Part shown: positions 1-7,631 of the stretch, piece by piece
Layout of the letters: each line of letters starts with the position of its first letter
How positions within the stretch are numbered: position 1 is the stretch's first letter
DNA from: CAZHOV01 sp964534315
GTDB taxonomy: Bacteria > Bacteroidota > Bacteroidia > Chitinophagales > Saprospiraceae
Assembly (NCBI GenBank): GCA_964534315.1
Contig: CAZHOV010000051.1
Coordinates: 1 to 32,294, forward strand
Length of the DNA: 32,294 nt
Reading direction: 5' to 3'
Notes under the pieces: model-generated
What the model was told of the DNA's origin: nothing
The model's input: only the letters and a program-made list of their open reading frames with translations
The model's database searches: none
Made by a program: the position numbers and the translations under genes

Positions 1-29
1 CGATACTGCTAAATTATTCAAATATCATA

Positions 30-49
30 ATCTTTCGCCTGCGAAAGAT
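30..49. other. Perfect hairpin at left edge
   Basis: Nine-base perfect arms (30-38 and 41-49, ATCTTTCGC and GCGAAAGAT) surround a two-base centre. It lies downstream of the flippase gene in its transcription direction. No T-run follows on either side, so calling it a terminator would be a guess. Confidence 0.4.
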
Positions 50-58
50 CAATTATTA

Positions 59-90
59 AGTAACCTGATATCCAAAAAGGTAACTAAATT
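59..90. repeat. 32-bp direct repeat, left copy
   Basis: This matches 3766-3797 at 29 of 32 positions: AGTAACCTGA at one end and AAAAAGGTAACTAAATT at the other are identical, with three differences between them. The right copy lies 27 bp upstream of the S23-type gene start. The pair encloses the flippase, epimerase and S23-type genes. Confidence 0.75.
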
Positions 91-109
91 TTCAATATTT
101 CTTTTCTTC

Positions 110-186
110 CCTCTGTGCCCTCTGTGGTACCTAGAATTCCTCTGTGCCCTCTGTGGTGCAAAGAATTTCCCTCTGTGTCCTCTGGT
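110..186. repeat. Three-copy CCTCTGTG repeat abutting the flippase stop
   Basis: CCTCTGTG recurs at 110, 139 and 170 (about 30 bp apart), each followed by a second, similar CCTCTG-containing half. The last copy ends directly at the flippase stop codon (187-189). It is a degenerate short tandem repeat with no coding potential. Confidence 0.6.
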
Positions 187-1428
187 CTAAAGAAACTTCA
201 AAGTAACCAAAACATTGATCAAGTAGTACAACATCTTAGAGGCTACAAACACCACAACCGTCTCCAATATCCCTAGACCAGCATACCAGGCACCAACCAA
301 TCCACCTAAAACGAGTGTAAAATGTAGGGTATCCAATTGCAAAATTAACTTCTGCTGGCGGATGCGGTGTAGGATAAAGCTCAAGGAAGATACCGCAAAG
401 TTAGCCGCAAACCAGAATACTAAAATTCTTAAGTAAGGCATCACGCCCTCCCACTCCGGACCAAAAACAAACGTCATCGTCCCCTCCGGCAATAGCCACA
501 CCACCAGGATCGCCACACTTCCCATCCCTAAAAATCGCAGTAAATTGATCAGGTAGTGACGCCTCAAGGATTTTCCCTCTTCTATCTCCGTAATGCGTTG
601 GTAATAAACCTGCGAAAACGACGTGGCCAGCATCGACATCGGGCCCATGACGATACGCCGCGAGAGCCCTAGAAATCCTATCGCTGCCAGTCCGGCGGAG
701 CCAAACAAAAAACCAAACGCAGCGATGTGGAGCCATTGGGCAGTTCGGTTTAATAAGCTACCCGCAAGGGCATATTTAGGGTATTCGATATATTCGCGGG
801 CCTTTTCACGCATCAAGGTTTTATTAAGCTTCCCTATCCCCTCTTTGGTGGTTTTAATAAATCGATACCACAAAAATCCTCCTGCCGCCAGCTTCCCCGC
901 CACCAATCCCCAGATCAATCCATCTGGCCGTATATTGGCAATGCCAAACCCAATCTTTGCCGGTTCACCTACTGCAGAAAGAATCGTCTTCCCTGCCGCT
1001 ACCGGTTTATATCGCTTCTGCCTCCCAAACCAATACCCTAGCGCAGAAGCCAGTACCGTTAAAAAGATCGCAGGACCAAGTAAAATCAGCATATGTTGAA
1101 TATCCGGATTGCCCAGCCACCACGCTATAGTCTTCGAAAACACCCCACACACCACCATCACCCCCAAACTAGCATACAAGGCAATTTTTAAACACAAGGC
1201 CAACACATGGCGCGCATCTTCCTCTGCTTCCGGCAGCATAATCGCCGGGTCGTACTTACCCCCTGCAATGACGCTAAAGATCCCCAACAACATCGCAAAC
1301 TGCTCCAATGAAGCAAACATCTCGGGCGGATAATACCGGGTGATCACCACATAAAGAGCAATTCCAATCACCTGCCCCAAGGCAGTACCGGTCATCAACG
1401 TCAATACGTTACGTACAAATTCGCTCAA
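187..1428 (-). CDS. wzx: Polysaccharide flippase (Wzx / MATE-like)
   Basis: An integral inner-membrane protein of 413 residues that probably flips lipid-linked oligosaccharide repeat units to the periplasm. It opens with the family-typical stretch TLMTGTALGQVIGIALY and has many hydrophobic segments along its length, consistent with 10-12 membrane helices and the usual length of this family. It is the last gene of a minus-strand exopolysaccharide cluster that also carries epimerase, co-polymerase/kinase, export lipoprotein and phosphatase genes, which supports the role. The start at 1428 gives a normal N-terminus; a satellite array begins about 30 bp upstream. The substrate cannot be deduced. 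Family assignment rests on hydrophobic pattern and context rather than catalytic residues. Confidence 0.85.
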   Translation of the reverse strand: MSEFVRNVLTLMTGTALGQVIGIALYVVITRYYPPEMFASLEQFAMLLGIFSVIAGGKYDPAIMLPEAEEDARHVLALCLKIALYASLGVMVVCGVFSKTIAWWLGNPDIQHMLILLGPAIFLTVLASALGYWFGRQKRYKPVAAGKTILSAVGEPAKIGFGIANIRPDGLIWGLVAGKLAAGGFLWYRFIKTTKEGIGKLNKTLMREKAREYIEYPKYALAGSLLNRTAQWLHIAAFGFLFGSAGLAAIGFLGLSRRIVMGPMSMLATSFSQVYYQRITEIEEGKSLRRHYLINLLRFLGMGSVAILVVWLLPEGTMTFVFGPEWEGVMPYLRILVFWFAANFAVSSLSFILHRIRQQKLILQLDTLHFTLVLGGLVGAWYAGLGILETVVVFVASKMLYYLINVLVTLKFL

Positions 1429-1457
1429 CCAAGTTTAATTAATGAAAGGGAAAAACA

Positions 1458-2128
1458 AGGTTTCAGGGTATCAAGGTTTCAGGGTATCAAGGTTTCAGGG
1501 TATCGGGGTTTCAGGGTATCGGGGTTTCAGGGTATCGGGGTTTCAAGGTTTCCAGGTCTCAGGGTTTCAGGGGATCAAGGTATCGGGGTTTCTAGGTTTC
1601 TGGACACCCGGACACCTGGATACCTGGATACATGGATACCTGGATACCTAGACACCTGGATACCTAGACACCTAGACACCTAGACACCTGGACACCTTGA
1701 TACCTTGATACCAGGACACCTCGACACCTCGACACCAGGATACCTTGATACCANNNNNNNNNNNNNNNNNNNNNNNNNNNNNNNNNNNNNNNNNNNNNNN
1801 NNNNNNNNNNNNNNNNNNNNNNNNNNNNNNNNNNNNNNNNNNNNNNNNNNNNNACCTTGACACCAGGATACCTTGATACCAGGATACCTTGACACCAGGA
1901 TACCTTGATACCAGGATACCTTGATACCAGGACACCTCGACACCTCGACACCAGGATACCTTGATACCAGGACACCTCGACACCTCGACACCTGGACACC
2001 TTGACACCAGGATACCTTGATACCAGGATACCTTGACACCAGGATACCTTGACACCTCGACACCTCGACACCTTGATACCAGGATACCTTGATACCTTGA
2101 TACCTCGACACCTCGACACCTGGACACC
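1458..2128. repeat. Octamer satellite array 1 with internal orientation switch
   Basis: Tandem 8-bp units fill the whole gap between the epimerase stop and the flippase start. From 1458 to 1600 the plus strand reads GGTNTCNN (GGTATCAA, GGTTTCAG, GGTATCGG). At 1595-1608 the orientation flips (GGTTTC-TG-GACACC), and to 2128 it reads the complement, NNGAYACC (TGGATACC, TAGACACC, TTGATACC, TCGACACC). The unit is 8 bp, so all three minus-strand frames stay open and encode the same 8-residue repeat (VSRYPGIK-like); these are not believable genes. A run of exactly 100 N (1754-1853) interrupts it, so the true length is unknown. Confidence 0.95.
1754..1853. other. 100-N assembly gap in octamer array 1
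   Basis: One hundred N bases with octamer repeats on both sides. The round number suggests a placeholder of unknown true size, as expected where short reads cannot span a satellite. Confidence 0.95.
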
Positions 2129-3124
2129 TTACATTTCCTGTGTCTCTATTCCACGTTTCTCTTCCATGCCAAACAACCTAGCATACCACCCAAACACCCG
2201 CTCAATCCCCTCTTTAACTGTCACTTCCGGTTGATATTCCAGGTAGTTTTTGGCTTTGGAGATATCAGCCAGGCTGTGTTTGACATCGCCGGGACGTTTG
2301 TCGCCAAAGGTGGGCTGGAGGTCGGAGCCGGCTACTTCTTTGAGCATATTGAATAGCTCGACTACTGTGGTGCGCTCGCCTACTGCTATATTATACACCT
2401 CGTTGAGAGCGTCTGCTCGCTCGGTAAACAGGGCTCTGATATTGGCTTGAACGGCATTGTCTACATAGGTGAAGTCACGACTTTGAAGGCCATCTCCGTG
2501 GATAATAGGTGGCGTATTTTCTATTATTGCCTTAGCAAAAAGGGGAATCACTGCCGCATAAGCGCCATTAGGGTCCTGGTTAGGGCCAAACACATTGAAG
2601 TAGCGGAGCCCGATAAATTCCATATCATACAGCTTGGCAAACACATTGGCATACAATTCATTGACCAGCTTCGTCACTGCATAGGGAGAAATAGGATCTC
2701 CGATCACGCTTTCCCGCTTGGGCAGAGCGGTGCTATCGCCATAAGTAGAAGAAGAGGCGGCATACACCACCCGCTTAATGCCTTCATCTTTAGCAGCAGT
2801 AAACACATTGAGCGTTCCTGTGATATTCACATTATTGGTCGTCAGCGGGTATTGGATGGAACGGGGTACCGAGCCCAGAGCCGCCTGATGGCATACCATA
2901 TCAATATCTTTACAAACATCCCGACAGGTATTATACTCCCGGATATCGCCCCACACAAATTCAAATTTGGGGTGCTCCAGGAAGGGCTCAATGTTTTTAC
3001 GATTTCCCGTTGACAAGTTATCTAAAATGCGCACGAGCTTTACGCGCTCATCTTTCAATAATGCTTCAGCAATGTTGGAACCGATAAAGCCGGCACCGCC
3101 GGTTAGGAGGATTGATTTTGACAT
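2129..3124 (-). CDS. wbpP: UDP-N-acetylglucosamine 4-epimerase (WbpP type, extended SDR)
   Basis: An NAD-dependent epimerase of 331 residues that probably interconverts UDP-GlcNAc and UDP-GalNAc (or their uronic acids), supplying a nucleotide sugar for the polysaccharide. The Rossmann motif GGAGFIG is at residues 9-15, the catalytic Ser/Thr in SSSTYG at 124-129 and YxxxK at Tyr148/Lys152. The segment AALGSVPRSI (81-90) and the later RYFNVFGPNQDPNGAYAAVI are hallmarks of the WbpP/TviC group rather than of GalE, which favours N-acetylated substrates by family knowledge. Length is normal. The TAA stop (2129-2131) directly follows the last octamer of the array downstream, and another array begins within 10 bp upstream of the ATG. 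Confidence 0.9.
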   Translation of the reverse strand: MSKSILLTGGAGFIGSNIAEALLKDERVKLVRILDNLSTGNRKNIEPFLEHPKFEFVWGDIREYNTCRDVCKDIDMVCHQAALGSVPRSIQYPLTTNNVNITGTLNVFTAAKDEGIKRVVYAASSSTYGDSTALPKRESVIGDPISPYAVTKLVNELYANVFAKLYDMEFIGLRYFNVFGPNQDPNGAYAAVIPLFAKAIIENTPPIIHGDGLQSRDFTYVDNAVQANIRALFTERADALNEVYNIAVGERTTVVELFNMLKEVAGSDLQPTFGDKRPGDVKHSLADISKAKNYLEYQPEVTVKEGIERVFGWYARLFGMEEKRGIETQEM

Positions 3125-3129
3125 AATGA

Positions 3130-3379
3130 TTCAAGGTTTCAAGGTATCAGGGGATCAAGGTATCGGGGTGTCTAGGTTTCAGGGTTTCAGGGGATCAGGG
3201 GATCAAGGTATCGGGGTGTCTAGGTTTCTGGACACCTGGACACCTTGATACCTAGACACCTGGACACCTTGATACCTGGATACCTAGACACCTAGACACC
3301 TGGATACCTAGACACCTGGATACCTAGACACCTGGATACCTGGATACCTAGACACCTGGATACCTTGATACCTGGATAC
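3130..3379. repeat. Octamer satellite array 2 with internal orientation switch
   Basis: The same 8-bp family as array 1 fills the gap between the S23-type gene and the epimerase. GGTNTCNN units run to 3228, the switch GGTTTC-TG-GACACC is at 3223-3236, then NNGAYACC units run to 3379. The roughly 40 bases around the switch nearly match those of array 1, which suggests the two arrays were copied from each other as units. The array ends exactly at the TAA stop (3380-3382) of the S23-type gene. Confidence 0.95.
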
Positions 3380-3739
3380 TTAGTTTCCTTTTTTTCTGCT
3401 TTCTATCAATTTGTACAACATGATGGACACAAGTTCATAGTCATTAATTACTTTATTAATAACTGTATCACTTACGTAATTGATTTCTTTTGCAATGATG
3501 AGTTGAGTCATAACTTCTGCAGCGGAGCCTTTTGCAATATGGAAATAGTTGATCCCGTGTTTATTGGTTTTCAATTGATCACCTTCCGCAATGTTTGAAG
3601 GGACTGATACTGCAGCTCTTCGAATTTGATTTCTAAAAGCAAAGTCTCTTTGGAACTTTTCCTGGTCGGTTAGTTCATAAATAAGTACTGCCAAATCTTT
3701 TGATTTCTGCCAAACGAATAATTCTCTAAAGTTTCCCAT
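3380..3739 (-). CDS. Four-helix bundle protein (S23 / 23S rRNA IVS-encoded family)
   Basis: This 119-residue protein carries the family signature: an opening FRELFVWQKSKDLAVLIYEL, a central QIRRAAVSVPSNIAEG, and a C-terminal helix ending in KLIES. Members are small helical bundles, first described in intervening sequences of 23S rRNA and common as solitary genes in Bacteroidota, often inside polysaccharide clusters; their biochemical role is not settled. Here it sits between the kinase and epimerase genes on the same strand, with an octamer array on its 3' side and a different, C-rich array on its 5' side, so it looks like an insertion into the operon. The start at 3739 is preceded by an A/T-rich leader with no Shine-Dalgarno site. 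Confidence 0.9.
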   Translation of the reverse strand: MGNFRELFVWQKSKDLAVLIYELTDQEKFQRDFAFRNQIRRAAVSVPSNIAEGDQLKTNKHGINYFHIAKGSAAEVMTQLIIAKEINYVSDTVINKVINDYELVSIMLYKLIESRKKGN

Positions 3740-3765
3740 TTTTTTAAAGGTTGTTTCACTTATAG

Positions 3766-3797
3766 AGTAACCTGAAAAACAAAAAGGTAACTAAATT
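3766..3797. repeat. 32-bp direct repeat, right copy
   Basis: Partner of 59-90 in the same orientation. Its position just upstream of the S23-type start could make it part of that gene's promoter, but I cannot fit a confident Bacteroidota -33/-7 pair. Confidence 0.75.
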
Positions 3798-3858
3798 CAC
3801 CCCACTTTTTTATAAATTTTTCACAACCCATTCAAAGTCAAGTATTTATAAAAACCAT

Positions 3859-4285
3859 TGTCCCCCCTCTAAACCCTCCTATACCTGTACCCTCTATACC
3901 TCTGTACCCCATATTGCACCCTTTTGTACCCCCCATTATACCTCTATACCCCAAATTGTACCCATTGTACCCCTTTGTACCTCCATTATACCTCTACACC
4001 CTATACCTCTCCTACCCCTCATTGTAACTCTTTATTGCACCCTTTTGTACCCCCCATTATACCTCTATACCCCAAATTGTACCCATTNNNNNNNNNNNNN
4101 NNNNNNNNNNNNNNNNNNNNNNNNNNNNNNNNNNNNNNNNNNNNNNNNNNNNNNNNNNNNNNNNNNNNNNNNNNNNNNNNNNNNNNNTATTGCACCCTTT
4201 TGTACCCCCCATTATACCTCTATACCCCAAATTGTACCCATTATACCTCTATACCCCCATTATACCTCATTGTACCCCCTTATAC
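3859..4285. repeat. C/T-rich TACC satellite with 121-bp higher-order repeat
   Basis: Irregular 8-bp units ending in TACC (TCTATACC, ATTATACC, CTTTGTACC) run through this segment. A block of about 53 bp starting TTGCACCC recurs at 3914, 4035 and, after the N gap, 4190; the first two are 121 bp apart. ORFs through it translate to low-complexity YPPLYLYTPNC repeats and are not genes. It differs in sequence from the GGTNTCNN arrays but shares the ...TACC end and near-8 period. Confidence 0.85.
4088..4187. other. 100-N assembly gap in TACC array
   Basis: Exactly 100 N, placed after the second copy of the 53-bp block and just before the third. The true copy number is unknown. Confidence 0.95.
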
Positions 4286-4391
4286 CCTGACACCTGGAGA
4301 CCTGGAGACCTGGACACCTGGAGACCTGGACACCTGGAAACCTGGAGACCTGGATACCTGGATACCTGGATACCTAGACACCTAGACACCT
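4286..4391. repeat. Octamer array (ACCTGGAN type) overlapping the wzc 3' end
   Basis: Units CTGGAGAC, CTGGACAC, CTGGATAC and CTAGACAC, all in one orientation. The array does not stop at the gene boundary: the wzc stop (4382-4384) and its last codons (Leu-Gly-Val) are written in the repeat itself. Confidence 0.9.
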
Positions 4392-6739
4392 AGAAACTTC
4401 TTCTTCCGCTTCTTCACCTCATAATACCCATATCCCGTTCCCCCATAGCCATAGCCGTAGCCATAGCGGCCATCGGATTTGATGCCGTTGAAAACGATGG
4501 AGGGCCTGGTAAGTTTAGTATTGCGGTAGATTTCATCCAGGATTTTGAGAAGGCCGCGCTTGGTGTGGCCGAATCGGACAACAAAGAGGGTACTCGTCAG
4601 GTATTTATTGAGTAGCAGGGCATCGGCGACCATACCGACCGGAGGGCTATCTAATAGGATATAGTCGTATTCCTGTTGGAGTTTTTCAAATAGTTCGTCG
4701 AGCCGGTCATTCATGAGAAGTTCCGCAGGATTTGGCGGGATGGGGCCGCTGGGAATAAAATAGAGGTCTTCGCTGAGTTCGCTTTGGAAGATGATCTCCT
4801 CCTCCGAGGCTTCGCCAATCAGGTAATTGGTAATGCCCACAGGCTGGTCTTCGTCAATTAGATAATTGGTTAATTTGGGCTTGCGCAGGTCCAGACCGAT
4901 CAGTAGTGTTTTCTTTTTGGAAATAGCCAGGCTGACGCCTAGATTAGCAGTGATAAACGTTTTACCCTCGCCACTCATTCCCGAAGTGACCAGAATAGTT
5001 TGCTGACGGTTGTTGTCCCCCGTATATTGCAGGTTGGTCCGAAGCAGGCGGAACATCTCAGCAATGGCAGACCGGTCTTCCTTCCCCACCACTATCTCTT
5101 CTTCGCTGGGCTTGAAGTTAATGCCTCCAAGGATAGGTATGGAGGTAATATTTTTGATATCTTCTTCAGTTTGGATGGTGTCGTTTAGTAACTCGCGCAA
5201 GGCAATGATCGTAATGGCCAGGATTAAACCTCCAAAAGCCGCAATAGCGATGATCGAAAAAGGGTTTGCCTGGATAGGACCGCCCGGACTGGCACTGTCG
5301 ATCACCCTTGAATTGGATACGGCCACCGCAAGGGAAAGGGCCGTTTCTTCTCGTTTTTCCAACAGGTAAACGTATAGGTTTTCCTTGATATATTGCTGCC
5401 TCCTGATCTCGTTCAACTCTCGTTCTTTCCGGGGAATGGTTCGTATTTTTCCGGTAAGCGCCGAAATTTTACCCTTCAGCTCGTCGATCGAGCTTTTTAT
5501 ATTACGTTCCATTACGGCCAAATCGTTGATGATCGCCGACCGGATAGTAAGAATCTCTGCGTCGATCGTTTGAATGGCAGGATTGAGATCGGAGCCGCTC
5601 TTCATCAACCGCTCCCTATTTAGAATGAGGTCATTTAGTGATTTAATAGAATTGGTAAGGCTTGTATTGGCCGTTTCCAAATTGGCGGGAAGCAATTGAA
5701 ATTGGCTTTCAGCGTCCTGAAGGTAGGATCTCAAAACATTCAGAAGATTGAGTTTCACCTCCAGGTCTGTCAATTCTTTTTCATATTCTGAAATCCGTTG
5801 CTGGACCAGGGTGACATCAGAGGCGATCTCCGTGGTAATCTCATTGTCCGTTTTATAGTCTTGTACATCCGTTTCTACCGATGCCAGGTCTTTTGTAATA
5901 AATTCAAGCCGCTCATCTATAAATTTAAGCGTGTTGCGTCCTACCTTGTTTTTATCCTCGATAGTAGCTGTATTATACACGCTGACCAGGGTGTTAAGAA
6001 TATCTACGCCCCGTTTAGGCACAACATCTGACATCGAAAGCGAAAGTACGTCAGAGCTTCCAACCGGACGGATATTGAGCTTATTGGAATAATACTGGGC
6101 CACTGCTGTTACCGAATTAAACCGAAACAACATAGGTTTTCCGATACTAGAGCCCCTAACCCGGTAATTGAACCGAAAGGAACCAAACTTATTGGTAAAA
6201 ACCGTATCAAAAGGATGTAGCTGCTCTTCTTCGCCAAATTGAAAGCTTAGTGTCTGCTCATCTACCGCTTTAATCCCAAAGGTTTTACCATAACCGGCTG
6301 GGTTTAACCGGAAACTGTCTACAACGATAGGTGAATTCTTATAAAGCTCTGTATTCCGAACCCGCCCTTCCCAAAAATAATTGACATTCAGTTGGAGGGA
6401 ATCTACCACCTTTTTCATCAATGACCGTGACTTCAGTATCTGAATCTCATTCTCCAGGTTACGTGTATTGCGCTCAATGCCCAGATCTTCCAGCACCGCA
6501 CTTTCATTAACTTCCGAATAGGAGTTATTATTCTTGATCAATAACGTACTTCTCACCTGATAAACCGGAACCTGGTAACGCAAATACAACATCCCAGCCC
6601 CTGCCGCCAGCATAGGCAAAAGGATAAATAAATACCAATAACGTATAATATATCGATATAGGAAGGCCTTCACATCAAAGGTATTATCCCCTGCCTGCAA
6701 CCAATCTGCTCCATTATTTGCTGGTTGATGTGTGTTCAT
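4382..6739 (-). CDS. wzc: Polysaccharide co-polymerase / BY-type tyrosine autokinase (Wzc)
   Basis: An inner-membrane chain-length regulator fused to a bacterial tyrosine kinase, 785 residues, the normal size. Residues about 20-180 form the Wzz domain, with a first membrane helix near 34-54 (WYLFILLPMLAAGAGMLYL) and a second before residue 520 (FSIIAIAAFGGLILAITII); coiled coil lies between. The cytoplasmic kinase has Walker A SGMSGEGKT (about 586-594), Walker A' GLDLRKPKL (about 615) and Walker B ILLDSPP (about 694). The C-terminal cluster of seven tyrosines (759-775) is the expected autophosphorylation tail. The cpsB phosphatase encoded upstream is the likely antagonist. The last residues, KKKFLGV, continue into the downstream octamer satellite, which supplies the stop codon. 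Confidence 0.95.
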   Translation of the reverse strand: MNTHQPANNGADWLQAGDNTFDVKAFLYRYIIRYWYLFILLPMLAAGAGMLYLRYQVPVYQVRSTLLIKNNNSYSEVNESAVLEDLGIERNTRNLENEIQILKSRSLMKKVVDSLQLNVNYFWEGRVRNTELYKNSPIVVDSFRLNPAGYGKTFGIKAVDEQTLSFQFGEEEQLHPFDTVFTNKFGSFRFNYRVRGSSIGKPMLFRFNSVTAVAQYYSNKLNIRPVGSSDVLSLSMSDVVPKRGVDILNTLVSVYNTATIEDKNKVGRNTLKFIDERLEFITKDLASVETDVQDYKTDNEITTEIASDVTLVQQRISEYEKELTDLEVKLNLLNVLRSYLQDAESQFQLLPANLETANTSLTNSIKSLNDLILNRERLMKSGSDLNPAIQTIDAEILTIRSAIINDLAVMERNIKSSIDELKGKISALTGKIRTIPRKERELNEIRRQQYIKENLYVYLLEKREETALSLAVAVSNSRVIDSASPGGPIQANPFSIIAIAAFGGLILAITIIALRELLNDTIQTEEDIKNITSIPILGGINFKPSEEEIVVGKEDRSAIAEMFRLLRTNLQYTGDNNRQQTILVTSGMSGEGKTFITANLGVSLAISKKKTLLIGLDLRKPKLTNYLIDEDQPVGITNYLIGEASEEEIIFQSELSEDLYFIPSGPIPPNPAELLMNDRLDELFEKLQQEYDYILLDSPPVGMVADALLLNKYLTSTLFVVRFGHTKRGLLKILDEIYRNTKLTRPSIVFNGIKSDGRYGYGYGYGGTGYGYYEVKKRKKKFLGV

Positions 6740-6777
6740 TCCTTTGTTTTAGTCTTGGGTCTTGGGCTTTGGAGAAT

Positions 6778-6848
6778 TAAAAAGAATGAAAAGTGAATGA
6801 AAAGAAATTTCATTGCTTTTCATTTTACTTTCATTTCATTTTCATTGC
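6778..6848. repeat. Imperfect inverted repeat of AATGAAAAG units
   Basis: The wza-wzc gap is the only one in the cluster without an octamer array. It holds GAATGAAAAGTGAATGAAAAG on the left and several TTTTCATT units on the right, so the two sides can pair with a few mismatches. No other signal was recognised in this 123-bp gap. Confidence 0.6.
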
Positions 6849-6862
6849 CTCCGGTCCTCCCC

Positions 6863-7624
6863 TTACCTGGTCACAATCAATATTAGATTGGCGATAGTGG
6901 TGGCCAATCCTACCCAGGGGAGGATTTGGCTAGCCGGACTTCGCACGGAAGCGGATCTTGCTTTGAGCGGCTCTACATAGATTACGTCATTTTGGGCCAG
7001 GAAGTAATAAGGAGATTCAAAAAGGTCTTTATTCAGCAAATTTACCCGCCCAAATTCCAGTTCGCCATTTTGTTCTCTGACGATTAGCAGGTTTTCCCGG
7101 TTGGCATAAGGCGTGAGGTCACCTGCCATCCCCAGCGCTTCAAAGAGGGTAATCTTTTCGCCGACTACGGGGTAAGAAGAGGGGCCATTGACTTCTCCCA
7201 GGACCGTAATCTTGAAGTTTTTGATTTGTATCTTCACAATAGGATTGGAAAGATAGGGCTTGAGCGCCTCTTCAATGGTTGTTTTTGCTTCTTCTCGTGT
7301 CATGCCCGCAACTTGTTGTCTACCGATCACCGGTAAGGCGATGGTTCCGTCAGAAGCAACGAGATATCCCTCGGACTTACGTTCACCTTCTGCACCTATC
7401 TCAATAGGCGGATTAAATGGCTTTGCAACGGTTTGGTCAATCCCCTCCACCGCAACTGATACGATCAGGAGATCATCTTCTTGTATGCGGATCTTTGCTT
7501 TTTGCAATAACTCTGGAGAAATGGCATCAAAAGCAGGTCCTTCATTAAAATTCACCAACTTCTTATGCGACACACAAGAGCTAAAAAGTAAGATTGATAG
7601 GGCGAATAGTAGTTGTCTCAACAT
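6863..7624 (-). CDS. wza: Outer-membrane polysaccharide export lipoprotein (Wza-like)
   Basis: The outer-membrane channel component for capsule or exopolysaccharide export, 253 residues. The N-terminus is a lipoprotein signal with lipobox LFSSC (Cys17). A Poly_export domain follows (about 45-140, with ILTSDGTIALP-like LVASDGTIALPVIG), then an SLBB domain (about 143-225, ITVLGEVNGPSSYPV). A C-terminal hydrophobic segment (LPWVGLATTIANLILIVT) may be the membrane-spanning helix, as in short Bacteroidota members. It precedes wzc on the same strand, the classic export pair. Only about 8 bp separate its ATG from octamer array 3, so the array occupies its 5' leader. No Shine-Dalgarno site is visible. 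Confidence 0.93.
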   Translation of the reverse strand: MLRQLLFALSILLFSSCVSHKKLVNFNEGPAFDAISPELLQKAKIRIQEDDLLIVSVAVEGIDQTVAKPFNPPIEIGAEGERKSEGYLVASDGTIALPVIGRQQVAGMTREEAKTTIEEALKPYLSNPIVKIQIKNFKITVLGEVNGPSSYPVVGEKITLFEALGMAGDLTPYANRENLLIVREQNGELEFGRVNLLNKDLFESPYYFLAQNDVIYVEPLKARSASVRSPASQILPWVGLATTIANLILIVTR

Positions 7625-7631
7625 TTAACTG

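Noticed and set aside
401..1333. ORFs overlapping wzx on other frames
   Set aside because: Shadow frames of a convincing membrane protein; no independent features.
1442..2127. Several ORFs of 69-151 codons with VSGFQGFR / VSRYPGIK repeats
   Set aside because: They exist in several frames at once, because 8-bp units keep all frames open; they run through the N gap and have no start context or non-repeat domain.
3924..4393. ORFs translating to YPPLYLYTPNC repeats
   Set aside because: Low-complexity translation of the TACC satellite, crossing 100 N.
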